Source of the DNA: Planctomycetota bacterium
GTDB lineage: Bacteria; Planctomycetota; Brocadiia; JAADGH01
DNA length: 41,199 nucleotides
NCBI GenBank assembly: GCA_013152475.1
Contig: JAADGH010000067.1
Span: 1-41,199 of the forward strand
Reading direction: 5' to 3'
Position numbers and translations under genes: made by a program. Below are positions 15,640-24,392 of the stretch, one piece after another. The number at the start of each line of letters is the position of its first letter. Positions within the stretch are counted from its first letter, which is position 1. A model generated the notes under the pieces. It was not told where the DNA came from and made no database searches. It was given only the letters and a program-made list of their open reading frames with translations.

Positions 15640-18279
15640 ATGAACCGTAGAACACTCGTCCTGATCGCTGCGATAGGGGTCCCTCTGGTGTGCCGGGCCG
15701 GGGAGCCGATGCCGTGCGACATCGTCTTCGCGAGGCGTACGCCGCGGCAGGTGTCGTTCGAGATACCCGTATCCTTCGCGCCGGGGGGCAATCTGTTCCT
15801 GCGAATGAAGAACGGCGACGTCATCAACCTAACGAACCTTGGTGAGGGTGACGTTGCTTCCCCCTTTGTCTCCTACGATGGAAAGCGTGTCCTCTTCACA
15901 ATGAGGCGCAATGGCCGCGATACGTGGCACGTCTTCAAGATCGACCTGGCCACGCGAAACGTCCGACAAATCTCCAACGGTCCACACAACGACATCTCCC
16001 CCTGCTGCCTGCCCGACGGCTCCATCGTCTTCTGTTCCGACCGGCCGGGGGTGATGGACGAGTACGGGCGCGGGCCGGTGTTCCTGCTGCACCGCATGGA
16101 CGCCGACGGCGGGAACGTCCGGCAGATTTCCTTCAACATGAGCCATGACTTCGACCCGATGGTCGCACGGGATGGATCGCTCGTCTTCGGGCGCTGGGTG
16201 AACATGCCCGGCGCGCACCTGTTCCCCCTGTTCCGGGCGAACCCCGACGGCAGCGGGATGTTCAGTTTCCATATTGATCGCTCGGATTTTTCGCATCGCT
16301 TGGCCCGGCCCGTTCAGTTGCCCGATGGTCGCGTGCTTGCCATTGCAATCCCCCGCGGCAGTTCATGCGGCGCGGGGAGGTTGACGGAGATCATACCGAA
16401 GGACCTGTTCGTTCGGAGCGTAAGCGTGTTGCCCACCGGCAAGCTGGTGGCCTCCTGTTCCCCCTCGGGCGAAGGTCCGCCGGATTTCGGCCTGTGGGTG
16501 CTGGGGGCGGACGGTTCCGGCCGGACGCTGCTCTGCAACGATCCCGCCTTTTGGGAGGACGCGCCGGTTCCCGTCGTTGCTCGCACGCCTCCAGCGCGGC
16601 AAGCGGAACACCTGAGCCGGTCCGCAGCCAAAGCAACTATTGGCGCACTAAACGTTTATGACAATACGGGCGTACGTGCGAGCCTCCGATGCGAGAGGAA
16701 ACTCATTAACAAGCGGGGCACGATCAACCGCGTTCGGGCGGTCGAAGGATTGGCGGCCATCGCGAGACCTGCCGAGTCACTGGCTTCGATCCGATCGCGC
16801 ATTCGGGGCAAGGATCGGTGGCGCATCCTGGCCGAGGCGCCCGTGGCGCATGACGGGTCGTTCCTCATGCGACTGCTCTCGGGCAAGCCGATCCGGTTCC
16901 AAACGCTCAGTCCCACGGGTCGTGTGCTCACGGAGGAAATGAACTGGGTCTACGCCGTGCCGGGCGAGACGCGCCTGTGCCGGGGGTGTCATCCGGGGGG
17001 GAATGATGCGCCGGCCAGCCGACCGTTTCCGGGTGCGAAGCGCGGGGCGGGGAGTGCGGAATTCAAGAAAGCAATTCGCGAACAGAAAATTTCGCAGGCG
17101 CGAACGGATAACTGCGGGGAGTGCCACGGGGGCATCTACATGAAACGCTGGAAGCGCAACGCCCACGCCACGTCGCACCGCAACGCCAGGTTCCTGAATT
17201 TTTACAACGGCACGGACGCAAGGGGCAACCTGTATGTCGAGCCGGGATATAAGCTGGACTTCCCGAAGACCCGGGGCGTGTGCGCCTCGTGCCATGCGGC
17301 GAATGGATCGCTTGATGACCCCTGGGGGACCGACCCGGCGGAGACCGACGAGAAGACCGGCGGCGTGCACTGCGTGCTGTGCCATCGGACACGGGGGATC
17401 GATCTGACCGACCTGGGGTCGCGGCCGGGTGTCATCGGTATGGAGCTTCGCAAACCCGGCATGACAAAGGAGTTTTTCATGGGGCCGTACGACGACGTGC
17501 ACTCCGCGCGTGACGTCGCCATGCCCGTCTACGCCCGCAGCGAGTTCTGCGCGCCATGCCACGAGGCGAAGTTCTGGGGCACACCGGTGTACGCCACCTA
17601 CTCCGAATACCTCGGAACGCGCGAGGCGAAGCAGGGCGTCCGCTGCCAGGACTGCCACATGCCGAGCGAGGGTGCGATGCCCGCTCTGGCGAAGGCCGGA
17701 GACGTCCAAGGGGCCATGCCGCCAATCATCCCGGTGCACGTGAACCGGGGACATGAGAGGGCCTTGCTCATGCGCTCCGCCCGATTGGGAGTGAATGCAA
17801 CCCGAGATGCCAGAAGGATTTACGTCTCCGTTTCGGTGACAAACGAGATGGGGGGACACCATCTGCCGACGGGACACCCCATGCGAAACATCGTTCTCCG
17901 GGTCGAGGCTGTGGCCGACGGCGGAGCGCTGGGGCAGGTCGCCGGTGAACGCATTCCACCCTGGGGTGGGGAGGGGAACCCGGCGGAGGGGAACTATGCG
18001 GGGCAGCCGGGAAAGATTTTCGCAAAAGTACTTTGCGACGCACTCGAAAACTTCCCCGCCCCCTCCTGGAGGCGGTGCACGATCCTGAGCGACAGTCGCA
18101 TCCCCGCGCACGCAACGGACACCTCGCGGTATGAGTTCAGCCTGCCCGCCGGTGGCGGCGAGGTCACGGTCCGGGCAACGCTGATCTACCGCCGCTTCTT
18201 CAAACCGGTTGTTACCGCAAAGGGGTGGGACCTGCCGGATGTGGTCATTGTCTCGGCGCGGACGACGGTTCGGCCTTGA
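15640..18279 (+). CDS. Secreted beta-propeller / HzsA-like / hexahaem cytochrome c fusion
   Basis: An 879-aa exported protein. Residues 1-20 are a signal peptide (ending CRAG). Residues 25-310 hold PD40/TolB-type propeller strands (SPFVSYDGKRVLFTMRR; ISPCCLPDGSIVFCSDRPG; DPMVARDGSLVFGRW). Residues 335-450 (ALNVYDNTGVR; RWRILAEAPVAHDGSFLMRL; PIRFQTLSPTGRVL; PGETRLCRGCH) resemble the hydrazine synthase alpha-subunit middle domain, common in non-anammox planctomycetes, leading into the first haem site. Six CxxCH motifs are present: 447, 492, 548, 578, 637 and 669. The five downstream ones and the C-terminal half (GHHLPTGHP) look like a cytochrome c554/NrfB-type multihaem module. An electron-transfer or redox role in the periplasm is likely; the substrate is unknown and true hydrazine synthesis is not implied. 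The ribosome binding site is weak. Confidence 0.88.
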   Translation: MNRRTLVLIAAIGVPLVCRAGEPMPCDIVFARRTPRQVSFEIPVSFAPGGNLFLRMKNGDVINLTNLGEGDVASPFVSYDGKRVLFTMRRNGRDTWHVFKIDLATRNVRQISNGPHNDISPCCLPDGSIVFCSDRPGVMDEYGRGPVFLLHRMDADGGNVRQISFNMSHDFDPMVARDGSLVFGRWVNMPGAHLFPLFRANPDGSGMFSFHIDRSDFSHRLARPVQLPDGRVLAIAIPRGSSCGAGRLTEIIPKDLFVRSVSVLPTGKLVASCSPSGEGPPDFGLWVLGADGSGRTLLCNDPAFWEDAPVPVVARTPPARQAEHLSRSAAKATIGALNVYDNTGVRASLRCERKLINKRGTINRVRAVEGLAAIARPAESLASIRSRIRGKDRWRILAEAPVAHDGSFLMRLLSGKPIRFQTLSPTGRVLTEEMNWVYAVPGETRLCRGCHPGGNDAPASRPFPGAKRGAGSAEFKKAIREQKISQARTDNCGECHGGIYMKRWKRNAHATSHRNARFLNFYNGTDARGNLYVEPGYKLDFPKTRGVCASCHAANGSLDDPWGTDPAETDEKTGGVHCVLCHRTRGIDLTDLGSRPGVIGMELRKPGMTKEFFMGPYDDVHSARDVAMPVYARSEFCAPCHEAKFWGTPVYATYSEYLGTREAKQGVRCQDCHMPSEGAMPALAKAGDVQGAMPPIIPVHVNRGHERALLMRSARLGVNATRDARRIYVSVSVTNEMGGHHLPTGHPMRNIVLRVEAVADGGALGQVAGERIPPWGGEGNPAEGNYAGQPGKIFAKVLCDALENFPAPSWRRCTILSDSRIPAHATDTSRYEFSLPAGGGEVTVRATLIYRRFFKPVVTAKGWDLPDVVIVSARTTVRP

Positions 18280-18287
18280 GCCGGACC

Positions 18288-19052
18288 CTATCGCATGTCC
18301 TCTCCAGTGAGCATCTTTTCGATCTTGTCGCCGACGGAGGCGATCTTCATGATGGAGATGCGGATTTCCTCGATCTGGAGCGTCTCGCGGAGGTGGGTAT
18401 TGACCAGGACGAACGTCGGCTTGCCCTTGATGTCCTGGATGGCGAGCCGGCCTTGTGTGATACGGAGGTTGTTGCGGAGGGCCCACTCGTATCTGTCCGG
18501 GTCGGCCTCGCCGCAGTCGGTGTATACAGCGACAAGGCGGTGCCCGCTGGAGTCGGTGAATCCGCCGCGGACCTTGACCACCTGCCTGCGGCCGGTGGGG
18601 AGCTTGACGGTGAGGGTCGGGCCGTGCTTACCGGACTTCACGGCCACGTCCAGTCCCTTGATCGCCTCGGAGATGAGCCGGGCGAGACCCGCGCCGGACT
18701 CGCCGGTGTCATATTCGCTGGGGACGGGAATGCCCTGGGACTGCATCCAGCCGGCCCATGTCTTCGCATCGGGGTCGAACCTCTCTCCCGAAATGCGCTG
18801 AAGCGCGTGCACCGCGTCGGCCCGTGCGGCGTCGTCCTCGATGAGGCCCAGGAGGGCGGGGCAAGCGCGCGTGTCGCCGATCTGACCCAGGCACATCATG
18901 GCGGCGGAGCGAATGCCTTCGTGACGGCTTTTCAGCGCGCCAATCAATGCGGGGACGGCTGCCTCGCCGAGGCCGATGAGGGACTCCATGGCGACCGCGC
19001 GAGAGCGGAAGTTTCTCAGTTGCGAAATCAACCCATCGATGTCGGCGGACAT
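18288..19052 (-). CDS. HEAT-repeat protein with YbjN/CesT-like C-terminal domain
   Basis: A 254-aa cytoplasmic protein; ATG at 19052 preceded by AAAGGAG. Residues 1-95 contain HEAT/PBS-type helical repeats (LIGLGEAAVPALIGALKSRHEGIRSAAMMCLGQIGD). After a linker, residues 115-254 form an alpha/beta domain (TVKLPTGRRQVVKVRGG; RLVAVYTDCGEAD; YEWALRNNLRITQGRLAI) that recalls YbjN or type III chaperone (CesT) folds used for binding partner proteins. It converges with the hexahaem gene, 8 bp between stops, and lies 25 bp downstream of the metallopeptidase-like gene, likely in one transcript. Function unknown; scaffold or chaperone is inference. Confidence 0.75.
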   Translation of the reverse strand: MSADIDGLISQLRNFRSRAVAMESLIGLGEAAVPALIGALKSRHEGIRSAAMMCLGQIGDTRACPALLGLIEDDAARADAVHALQRISGERFDPDAKTWAGWMQSQGIPVPSEYDTGESGAGLARLISEAIKGLDVAVKSGKHGPTLTVKLPTGRRQVVKVRGGFTDSSGHRLVAVYTDCGEADPDRYEWALRNNLRITQGRLAIQDIKGKPTFVLVNTHLRETLQIEEIRISIMKIASVGDKIEKMLTGEDMR

Positions 19053-19077
19053 GGTTCTCCTTTGGTGTCTTGCGTTT

Positions 19078-20454
19078 TCAGGTCTTTAGTTTGTTCATGA
19101 ACTCGACCCATCGCGCCCCGAGGCTGCTCAGGTCCTCTCCGAAGCATGACTGGAAGTCCTTCAATCGCTCTCCGGGCCGATAGCGTGTATTGTCCGGTCT
19201 CCGGCGAAGAAGTTGAAGGTATTTGACAAAAGCCTCGGGGTGCTCCTCCAGAAGGTAGTAGGTCAGGGCCCAGCCGACGGCGTAGGCGGCAAGCATGCTG
19301 CCGCTGCTGCGGGCCCGGAAGGCTCCGTCGTTCACAAGGACCATGTTCAGGAGCGGTCGGTTTCTGATCCTGTGGTAGGCGTCGAGCCGCTCCGTGTTCA
19401 GCCGGCCGGCGCCGTACCAGTGGCCTTCGTTGGCGGTTTCGAAATACATGGCGATGCCCTCGACGAGCCAGGTGGGGTTCTGGGTGTTGGGGTTGAGCAG
19501 ACCCAGTTCGAAGGTGAGCTGGTGGGTGGCCTCGTGGACGGTGACGGATACATTCTGGTCCACTTTGGTTTTCAGCGACAGTCTGCTTTTATACTCGCTC
19601 AGCCTCTTTTTGCTTTCCCGGGTCAGGCGGCTGTACGGGACGGAATAAACCATCTTGCGGATGGCCTTGAACTGCTCGTCGTTCAGCGCATCGTAGAAGA
19701 GCATGCGGCGCGTGGCGTGGGAGTAGAAGCCGGCGCACATGACCATGCTTTCAGGGATGTATCCGCCCGGCGGGGGTGGGTTTCGCTTCTGACCGACCTT
19801 GATGTAGCTAACAAACTCCTCCCGGCTGTCCAGCAGCGCGACCTCAAGCCGATCGGAAATCACGTCGAGCTTGCACCCCTTCTCCTCGAAGAAGCGATAG
19901 AAGCGCTCATAGGTCTTCTCGAACAAAATGGACCGGCGCCTGAGGAAGCTGCGGTCGCAGTCGTAGCAGATTCGATAGTGGGGCGTACGGTAAAGCTTGA
20001 AACCCGGCCCGAACTCGGCAATGAGTTTCTTTCCGGCCTCTTCGTCGAAGGGAAGGGACTTTTCGTATTTCTGGTATTCGTACAGGTCGGCCTGCGCGTT
20101 CTCGTGTTCGGGGTCGATCTGGAGCGTCTTCTGCAGCAGCTTGCCGTACTCCGGCAGCAGGCCATGTTCCTTGCACCAGAGGGCCAGCTTGTAGTGGGCC
20201 TCCGCGTCGTCGGGCTTCAGCTTGTCCAGGCGCTCTGTGTAGATCTGCCGAGGGTGCTTCTGTTTTTCGATCTCCGCGACGAGGGACTTGGGGAATTTGA
20301 TGGACGCCCCCGTGGTGGTGGTGATCTTGATGTAGTCCCCCTCCTCCTCGGTCTCTCCCTCCATGGTCTTTCCGTTCTTGAGGTGGACGATGTCCGCAAC
20401 GGATGCGCCCACGGCGAGGACGGCAAAGAATGCGATAGAGACAAAGGTGCGCAT
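19078..20454 (-). CDS. Secreted DUF1570-like gluzincin peptidase
   Basis: A 458-aa exported protein. The ATG at 20454 (purine-rich GGGAG upstream) opens a signal peptide cleaved after residue 20 (GASVA). Residues 21-63 are the small beta domain DIVHLKNGKTMEGETEEEGD, shared with the heparinase-like protein and the 33911-35434 protein. Residues 70-130 look like TPR helices. The C-terminal domain has VHEATHQLTFELG (His307, Glu308, His311) and a downstream WLVEGIAMYFE with Glu332, the HExxH plus Glu arrangement of gluzincins, as in the DUF1570/peptidase MA-like families common in planctomycetes. It is probably a zinc peptidase of the envelope with unknown substrate. Its promoter is divergent from that of the sulfatase. 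Confidence 0.85.
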   Translation of the reverse strand: MRTFVSIAFFAVLAVGASVADIVHLKNGKTMEGETEEEGDYIKITTTTGASIKFPKSLVAEIEKQKHPRQIYTERLDKLKPDDAEAHYKLALWCKEHGLLPEYGKLLQKTLQIDPEHENAQADLYEYQKYEKSLPFDEEAGKKLIAEFGPGFKLYRTPHYRICYDCDRSFLRRRSILFEKTYERFYRFFEEKGCKLDVISDRLEVALLDSREEFVSYIKVGQKRNPPPPGGYIPESMVMCAGFYSHATRRMLFYDALNDEQFKAIRKMVYSVPYSRLTRESKKRLSEYKSRLSLKTKVDQNVSVTVHEATHQLTFELGLLNPNTQNPTWLVEGIAMYFETANEGHWYGAGRLNTERLDAYHRIRNRPLLNMVLVNDGAFRARSSGSMLAAYAVGWALTYYLLEEHPEAFVKYLQLLRRRPDNTRYRPGERLKDFQSCFGEDLSSLGARWVEFMNKLKT

Positions 20455-20503
20455 GGCACTCCCCCCCTTGCATGAAGAACGAGTTCTCACAGATCACGCC
20501 GCC

Positions 20504-20532
20504 AGCATAGTCACCCTTACGGATTGAATCAA
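20504..20532 (-). promoter_or_regulatory. Promoter of the secreted metallopeptidase gene
   Basis: On the minus strand TTGATT (20527-20532), 17 bp, TATGCT (20504-20509); leader about 45 nt to the ATG at 20454. Its -35 lies 15 bp from the -35 of the opposing sulfatase promoter. Confidence 0.55.
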
Positions 20533-20547
20533 GGAAAAAGGTGTAGG

Positions 20548-20576
20548 TTGACGAATTCGATGCAATGCGGTATCCT
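20548..20576 (+). promoter_or_regulatory. Promoter of the sulfatase gene
   Basis: TTGACG (20548-20553), 17 bp, TATCCT (20571-20576); the ATG at 20610 follows about 27 nt after the expected transcription start. Confidence 0.6.
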
Positions 20577-20609
20577 GCCTTCCAGAAAATCGAAGGAGGT
20601 GCGAAAATT

Positions 20610-22067
20610 ATGACGAACGAATCACGGAAACTGAGCCGCCGACAGGTGATGGGCGCCATCGGGGCTTTCGGGCTTTCGGCTGCTCTGGCCCCCGTGCTGG
20701 CCCGGGCGGAGGAGCGGAAACACAACGTGCTGTTTGTGGCGGTGGATGACCTCAACACCCACCTGGGCTGCTACGGACACGACCTCGTCAAGAGCCCGAA
20801 CATCGACCGCCTTGCCGCGCGAGGCATTCGCTTCGACCACGCCTACTGCCAGTATCCCATCTGCAACCCCACCCGCTCGTCCGTCTTCACCGGCATGCGC
20901 CCGGACACAACGGGGGTCTATGACAATTACACGCACTTCCGGGACAAACTGCCGAAGGCGGTGACGCTCCCGCACTTGTTTCGCGATAATGGATATACCG
21001 TTCTGCACTACGGCAAGATTTTCCATGGGAAGTACGGCGACCCCGACGCCTGGAGCAAGTGGTCGCCGAAGAACCCGTTCCGGCCCACGGCGAAACGGGT
21101 CGAGCACGACGGGGCAGACATCAAGGGCCTCACCGACCCGAAGGAAATCAAGAAGCGCAAGGCGGAGTGGATGTATTCCTGGAAGGCATCGAAAAATCCC
21201 GACGAGCTCCATCCGGACGGCCGGTACGCGCGGAGCGCCGTGCGGGCCATGGAGGAGCTCAAGGACCGGCCGTTCTTCATGGCCGTGGGCTTCGCCAAGC
21301 CCCATGTGCCTTTGGTGGCGCCCAAGAAGTATTTCGACATGTATCCCCCGAAGGACATGCCCCTGGTCACCGGGCCGGAGGACGATCTTGACGACGTGCC
21401 GAAGGTGGCCTGCAACAGGAACTTCCGCACCTACTTCCGCCACTACCTGCACCACAAAATGACCGACGATGAGGCCCGGGAGGTCGTGGCGGCCTTCTAC
21501 GCCTGCACTACGTTCATGGACGCCCAGTTCGGCCTGATCCTCGATGCGCTGGATCGCTTGAACCTGGCCGACAACACCCTCGTTATCTTCTGGGGCGACC
21601 ACGGGTGGCACCTGGGCGAGCACTGGATCTGGGCGAAGCGGACCCTCTTCGAGGAGTCCTGCCGCGTGCCCCTCATCCTCGCCGGACCGGGTGTGGCCCA
21701 CCCGGGGACCCCGAGCGAGGCCGTGGTGGAGTGCGTCGATCTCTACCCCACCGCGGTGGAGGTCTGCAACCTGCCGAAGCCGGAGGGGCTGGAGGGCGTC
21801 AGCCTGCTGCCCCTGATGAAAGACCCCACCCGCTCATGGAAAAAGTGCGCCTTCACCCAGATGAAGCGTGGGGACGTGATGGGCGTGTCCATTCGCACGG
21901 AGCGATATCGCTACACAGAGTGGGGAGGACCGGACCAGGCGGAACTCTACGACCACCAGACCGACCCGCAGGAGTACCGGAACCTGGCAAAGCGGCCAGA
22001 GTATTCCGCAAAAGTGAAAGAACTTCACGCCCTCATGCGCGCCGGTTGGCGCTCGGCGCAGCCCTGA
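20610..22067 (+). CDS. Type I sulfatase, iduronate-2-sulfatase-like
   Basis: A 485-aa exported sulfatase. The ATG at 20610 follows AAGGAGGT; an upstream ATG at 20565 lies inside the promoter and is rejected. The N-terminus (KLSRRQVMGAIGAFGLSAALAP) looks like a Tat signal: SRRQVM then a hydrophobic run. Catalytic features: VDDLNTHLGCYG for metal, CNPTRSSVFTG with Cys85-Pro87-Arg89 (the CxPxR site converted to formylglycine), HYGKIFHG, FAKPHVPL and WGDHGWHLGEH. The wording ICNPTRSS and PDTTGVYDN matches the iduronate-2-sulfatase/choline-sulfatase-like S1 group frequent in planctomycetes. The natural substrate is probably a sulfated polysaccharide, which fits the lyases nearby. A formylglycine-generating enzyme is not in the window. 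Confidence 0.92.
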   Translation: MTNESRKLSRRQVMGAIGAFGLSAALAPVLARAEERKHNVLFVAVDDLNTHLGCYGHDLVKSPNIDRLAARGIRFDHAYCQYPICNPTRSSVFTGMRPDTTGVYDNYTHFRDKLPKAVTLPHLFRDNGYTVLHYGKIFHGKYGDPDAWSKWSPKNPFRPTAKRVEHDGADIKGLTDPKEIKKRKAEWMYSWKASKNPDELHPDGRYARSAVRAMEELKDRPFFMAVGFAKPHVPLVAPKKYFDMYPPKDMPLVTGPEDDLDDVPKVACNRNFRTYFRHYLHHKMTDDEAREVVAAFYACTTFMDAQFGLILDALDRLNLADNTLVIFWGDHGWHLGEHWIWAKRTLFEESCRVPLILAGPGVAHPGTPSEAVVECVDLYPTAVEVCNLPKPEGLEGVSLLPLMKDPTRSWKKCAFTQMKRGDVMGVSIRTERYRYTEWGGPDQAELYDHQTDPQEYRNLAKRPEYSAKVKELHALMRAGWRSAQP

Positions 22068-22101
22068 CCCCTTTCCCTCCCAGGCGCTTCCGCACCAGGG
22101 A

Positions 22102-22632
22102 CTACTTGCGCCGTTTGGGACGTTTCATATTGGGCTTCTTGGCCTTGTTGTATCCGGGGCGGCCACAGGTGGGGCAGGGGGCCATGTGTTCGGGCCAGCC
22201 CGCCTCGATGGCCACATCGCCGTCACGCTGGACCAGGATGGACACGTCGTTGGGTCCCGTCTTGATGACCTTGCCGTAGATCGTAATCAACGAACCGGGA
22301 CGGCTTGTTGTGCCGGGCGTGAGCGAGTAGAATACCTGGAGCGTCTCTTCATTTTGCTTATTGTCCGCGATGGTGAAGGTGACCAGTTTGCGGAAGGCCG
22401 AGGCCTGGACGGCGAAGGTGCTGCCTTTCCCCGTCACCGAGGGGATCTCCCGCCCGGCGACGCCGGCCAGGTCGCCCATGTAGGTCAGCAAGGCGATCTT
22501 CTCGCCTACCAGCTTCATCTTCATGGCTTGGAACTCCAGCTCCGTCACGACCTGATACTTCTCTTTGCACTGCACTGTCGGGGTCCATGCGCACAACATT
22601 CCGAGAATTGCCACAGCAGTCAACGTTCTCAT
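22102..22632 (-). CDS. Small secreted protein with OB-fold-like segment
   Basis: A 176-aa exported protein; ATG at 22632 follows AAAGGAG. A signal peptide (MRTLTAVAILGMLCAWTPTVQC) may end near residue 22; Cys22 could alternatively be lipidated but the lipobox is poor. Residues 30-135 are beta-rich, with SLITIYGKVIKTGPNDVSILV resembling an OB-fold strand pair. The tail has a CPTCG pair (metal or disulfide) and a basic end KKPNMKRPKRRK. It is the last gene of the minus-strand unit starting at 28259, 37 bp after the alcohol dehydrogenase, and converges with the sulfatase gene. No function assigned. Confidence 0.72.
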   Translation of the reverse strand: MRTLTAVAILGMLCAWTPTVQCKEKYQVVTELEFQAMKMKLVGEKIALLTYMGDLAGVAGREIPSVTGKGSTFAVQASAFRKLVTFTIADNKQNEETLQVFYSLTPGTTSRPGSLITIYGKVIKTGPNDVSILVQRDGDVAIEAGWPEHMAPCPTCGRPGYNKAKKPNMKRPKRRK

Positions 22633-22669
22633 CTTCCCTCTCCTTTCCGTCGTTGGTGTTCGTTGTCCC

Positions 22670-23668
22670 CTACATTGTGATGACCACCTTCAGCGTCTCG
22701 TCGGGATGGTTGACGCGAAGGTCGAAGGCCTCCGGCGCGCGGGACAGCGGAAAGCGGTGCGAGATGATCGGCCGCAGTTTCAGCTTCCGCTGCCTCAGGA
22801 GGCGGAGGTTTTTCGCATATTCATCTATGTGGAAATACCAGGACCCCCGAATGTTCTTCTCCAGTTGCCCCTTCGCCTGGGGCTGGCCCGCGAGCAATAC
22901 CAGCGTGCCGTCGAGCCGCAGGCTGTCGTACGCCGCCTGGGCAACCGAGTCCACGGCCACGGCGTTCAGGCAGACGTGCATGCCCTCTCCCTCGGTGAGC
23001 TCCTTCATGCGCTCCACCGGCGGCGTCTGGCGCGGGTCGAGGGTGACGTCGGCCCCGAGGCGCTCCGCCGCGCGACGGCGGTTCGCCAAAATATCCACGC
23101 CGATCACAAAAGGCGCCCCCAGCGCCTTCGCGCCCTGCACCCCGCCCAGCCCCACCGGCCCGAGGCCCCAGACGGCGACCGTCGTCTTCCGCCCCACACC
23201 GCCGCGCCGCAGCCCGTGAATCGGCGTGCCGACGATGTCGATGAGCAGACTGGCCTCGGCGAAGCGCACGCCCCTCGGCATGGGCAGGAGCCGGTTCCAC
23301 GGTGCGGCCACATACTCCGCGAAGCCGTTGACGATGGCGGATTTTTTCATGCAGTAGCGATAGTTGCGCCGGCGGCAGTGGGGGCACGCGCCGCAGGAGC
23401 GGACGCCGTAGATCACCACCTTATCGCCGGGCTTCCACTTTTTGCTTTTTCTGCCGACCTCGGCGACGACGCCGGCCATCTCGTGGCCGGTGATGCCCGG
23501 GCCGAACGGATCCGGCCCTTCGGCCTTCCACGTGTTTGCGTCCCAGGCGCAGATACCGCACGCCTTGATCCGCACCAGGCACTCATCGTCGGCGATGGGG
23601 GGCGCGTCTATGTCGACGATCTCACCTTTGCACGGTCCCGTCTTTTTTAACGCCTTCATCTTACCCAT
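22670..23668 (-). CDS. Zinc-binding alcohol dehydrogenase (MDR family)
   Basis: A 332-aa cytoplasmic medium-chain dehydrogenase. The ATG at 23668 follows AAGGAGG. The catalytic zinc ligands are in KACGICAWDANTW and GITGHEMAG (Cys and His-Glu), the structural zinc cysteines in SCGACPHCRRRNYRYC, and the NAD-binding turn is VWGLGPVGLGGVQGAKALGA. The C-terminal segment (ISHRFPLSRAPEAFDL) is typical of polyol and sugar dehydrogenases. The substrate is unknown; the upstream gene in the same transcript encodes a large glycosidase, so a sugar-derived alcohol is plausible. The gap to the preceding metzincin-like gene is 12 bp. Confidence 0.9.
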   Translation of the reverse strand: MGKMKALKKTGPCKGEIVDIDAPPIADDECLVRIKACGICAWDANTWKAEGPDPFGPGITGHEMAGVVAEVGRKSKKWKPGDKVVIYGVRSCGACPHCRRRNYRYCMKKSAIVNGFAEYVAAPWNRLLPMPRGVRFAEASLLIDIVGTPIHGLRRGGVGRKTTVAVWGLGPVGLGGVQGAKALGAPFVIGVDILANRRRAAERLGADVTLDPRQTPPVERMKELTEGEGMHVCLNAVAVDSVAQAAYDSLRLDGTLVLLAGQPQAKGQLEKNIRGSWYFHIDEYAKNLRLLRQRKLKLRPIISHRFPLSRAPEAFDLRVNHPDETLKVVITM

Positions 23669-23680
23669 TCGATTGCCTCC

Positions 23681-24379
23681 TTACTCAGCCGCAGTCGAGT
23701 CTTTCTCGGCCGCGAAGAATTGCCGGAGGTCCCGCAGGCAGCCCTCGCAAAACGGCCCCTGCCTGAAGCGGTCCATCGTCAGCGCCTCCCAGTCCTCCGG
23801 CGTCTTCTCCGGATAGCGCATGACGCAGTCGTGTGTGCAGTGGGCGCCCCACCGGTGGTCCAGGTCGTTCCGGTCATGCTGCGGCACGCCGAAGACATGG
23901 GCGAGCTGGTGCATGACGACGGTTTTCAGGATGGTGAACGGATGGGTCCCCAGCCGGTGTGTCGATATGGCCGTGCCCACGTCGGCCCGGGCGATGGCGA
24001 CGATAAAATCGTCCGGCCAGTCCGGCTGCGTCGTGTACAAATCTTCATCGAGAATCAGGATGTCGTAGTGTTCGCCCAACAGCTCGGGCCGTCGCCAGGG
24101 CTCCTCTTCGAGGAGGGTCAGGAGGATTTCGCCGTTCACCTGCATGCGCGACTGGTCCCAGGCATTGGCCACATACCAGTCCACGCTGAGGAACGGTACG
24201 AGGGCGTTCTCCTCGTTGCGCCACTGCTGATGGCGCCAGCAGCCGTAGTCATGGAGAGTTATGGCCTTCGACACGTGCGCGAGGGTCATGACCTCTTTCA
24301 CGGCGTCGATGACCGCCAGCCTCTCCGGGCGGAGGATGGCGCTGTCCAGCAGGTTGATGGGTTTGACTCTCTTCTCCAT
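23681..24379 (-). CDS. Archaemetzincin-like protein with HQxxH in place of HExxH
   Basis: A 232-aa protein without an obvious signal peptide. The zinc-site region reads MHQLAHVFGVPQH (156-168): the three histidines of the metzincin motif (157, 161, 168) are present but the general-base Glu is Gln158 (codon CAG, 23906-23908). Downstream, CTHDCVM (181-187) and FCEGC (Cys211, Cys214) reproduce the extra cysteine pattern of archaemetzincins. So zinc binding is probably kept while peptidase activity may be lost, unless the enzyme works differently. A GGGAGAGG stretch precedes the ATG at rather short spacing. The gene starts 13 bp after the stop of the 1288-residue glycoside hydrolase and is followed 12 bp later by the alcohol dehydrogenase, so it is co-transcribed with both. 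Confidence 0.8.
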   Translation of the reverse strand: MEKRVKPINLLDSAILRPERLAVIDAVKEVMTLAHVSKAITLHDYGCWRHQQWRNEENALVPFLSVDWYVANAWDQSRMQVNGEILLTLLEEEPWRRPELLGEHYDILILDEDLYTTQPDWPDDFIVAIARADVGTAISTHRLGTHPFTILKTVVMHQLAHVFGVPQHDRNDLDHRWGAHCTHDCVMRYPEKTPEDWEALTMDRFRQGPFCEGCLRDLRQFFAAEKDSTAAE

Positions 24380-24392
24380 CCTCTCCCACGCG

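Noticed and set aside
15640..18279. Hydrazine synthase (anammox) function
   Set aside because: No HzsB/HzsC partner or other anammox gene is present and HzsA-like domains are common in non-anammox planctomycetes.
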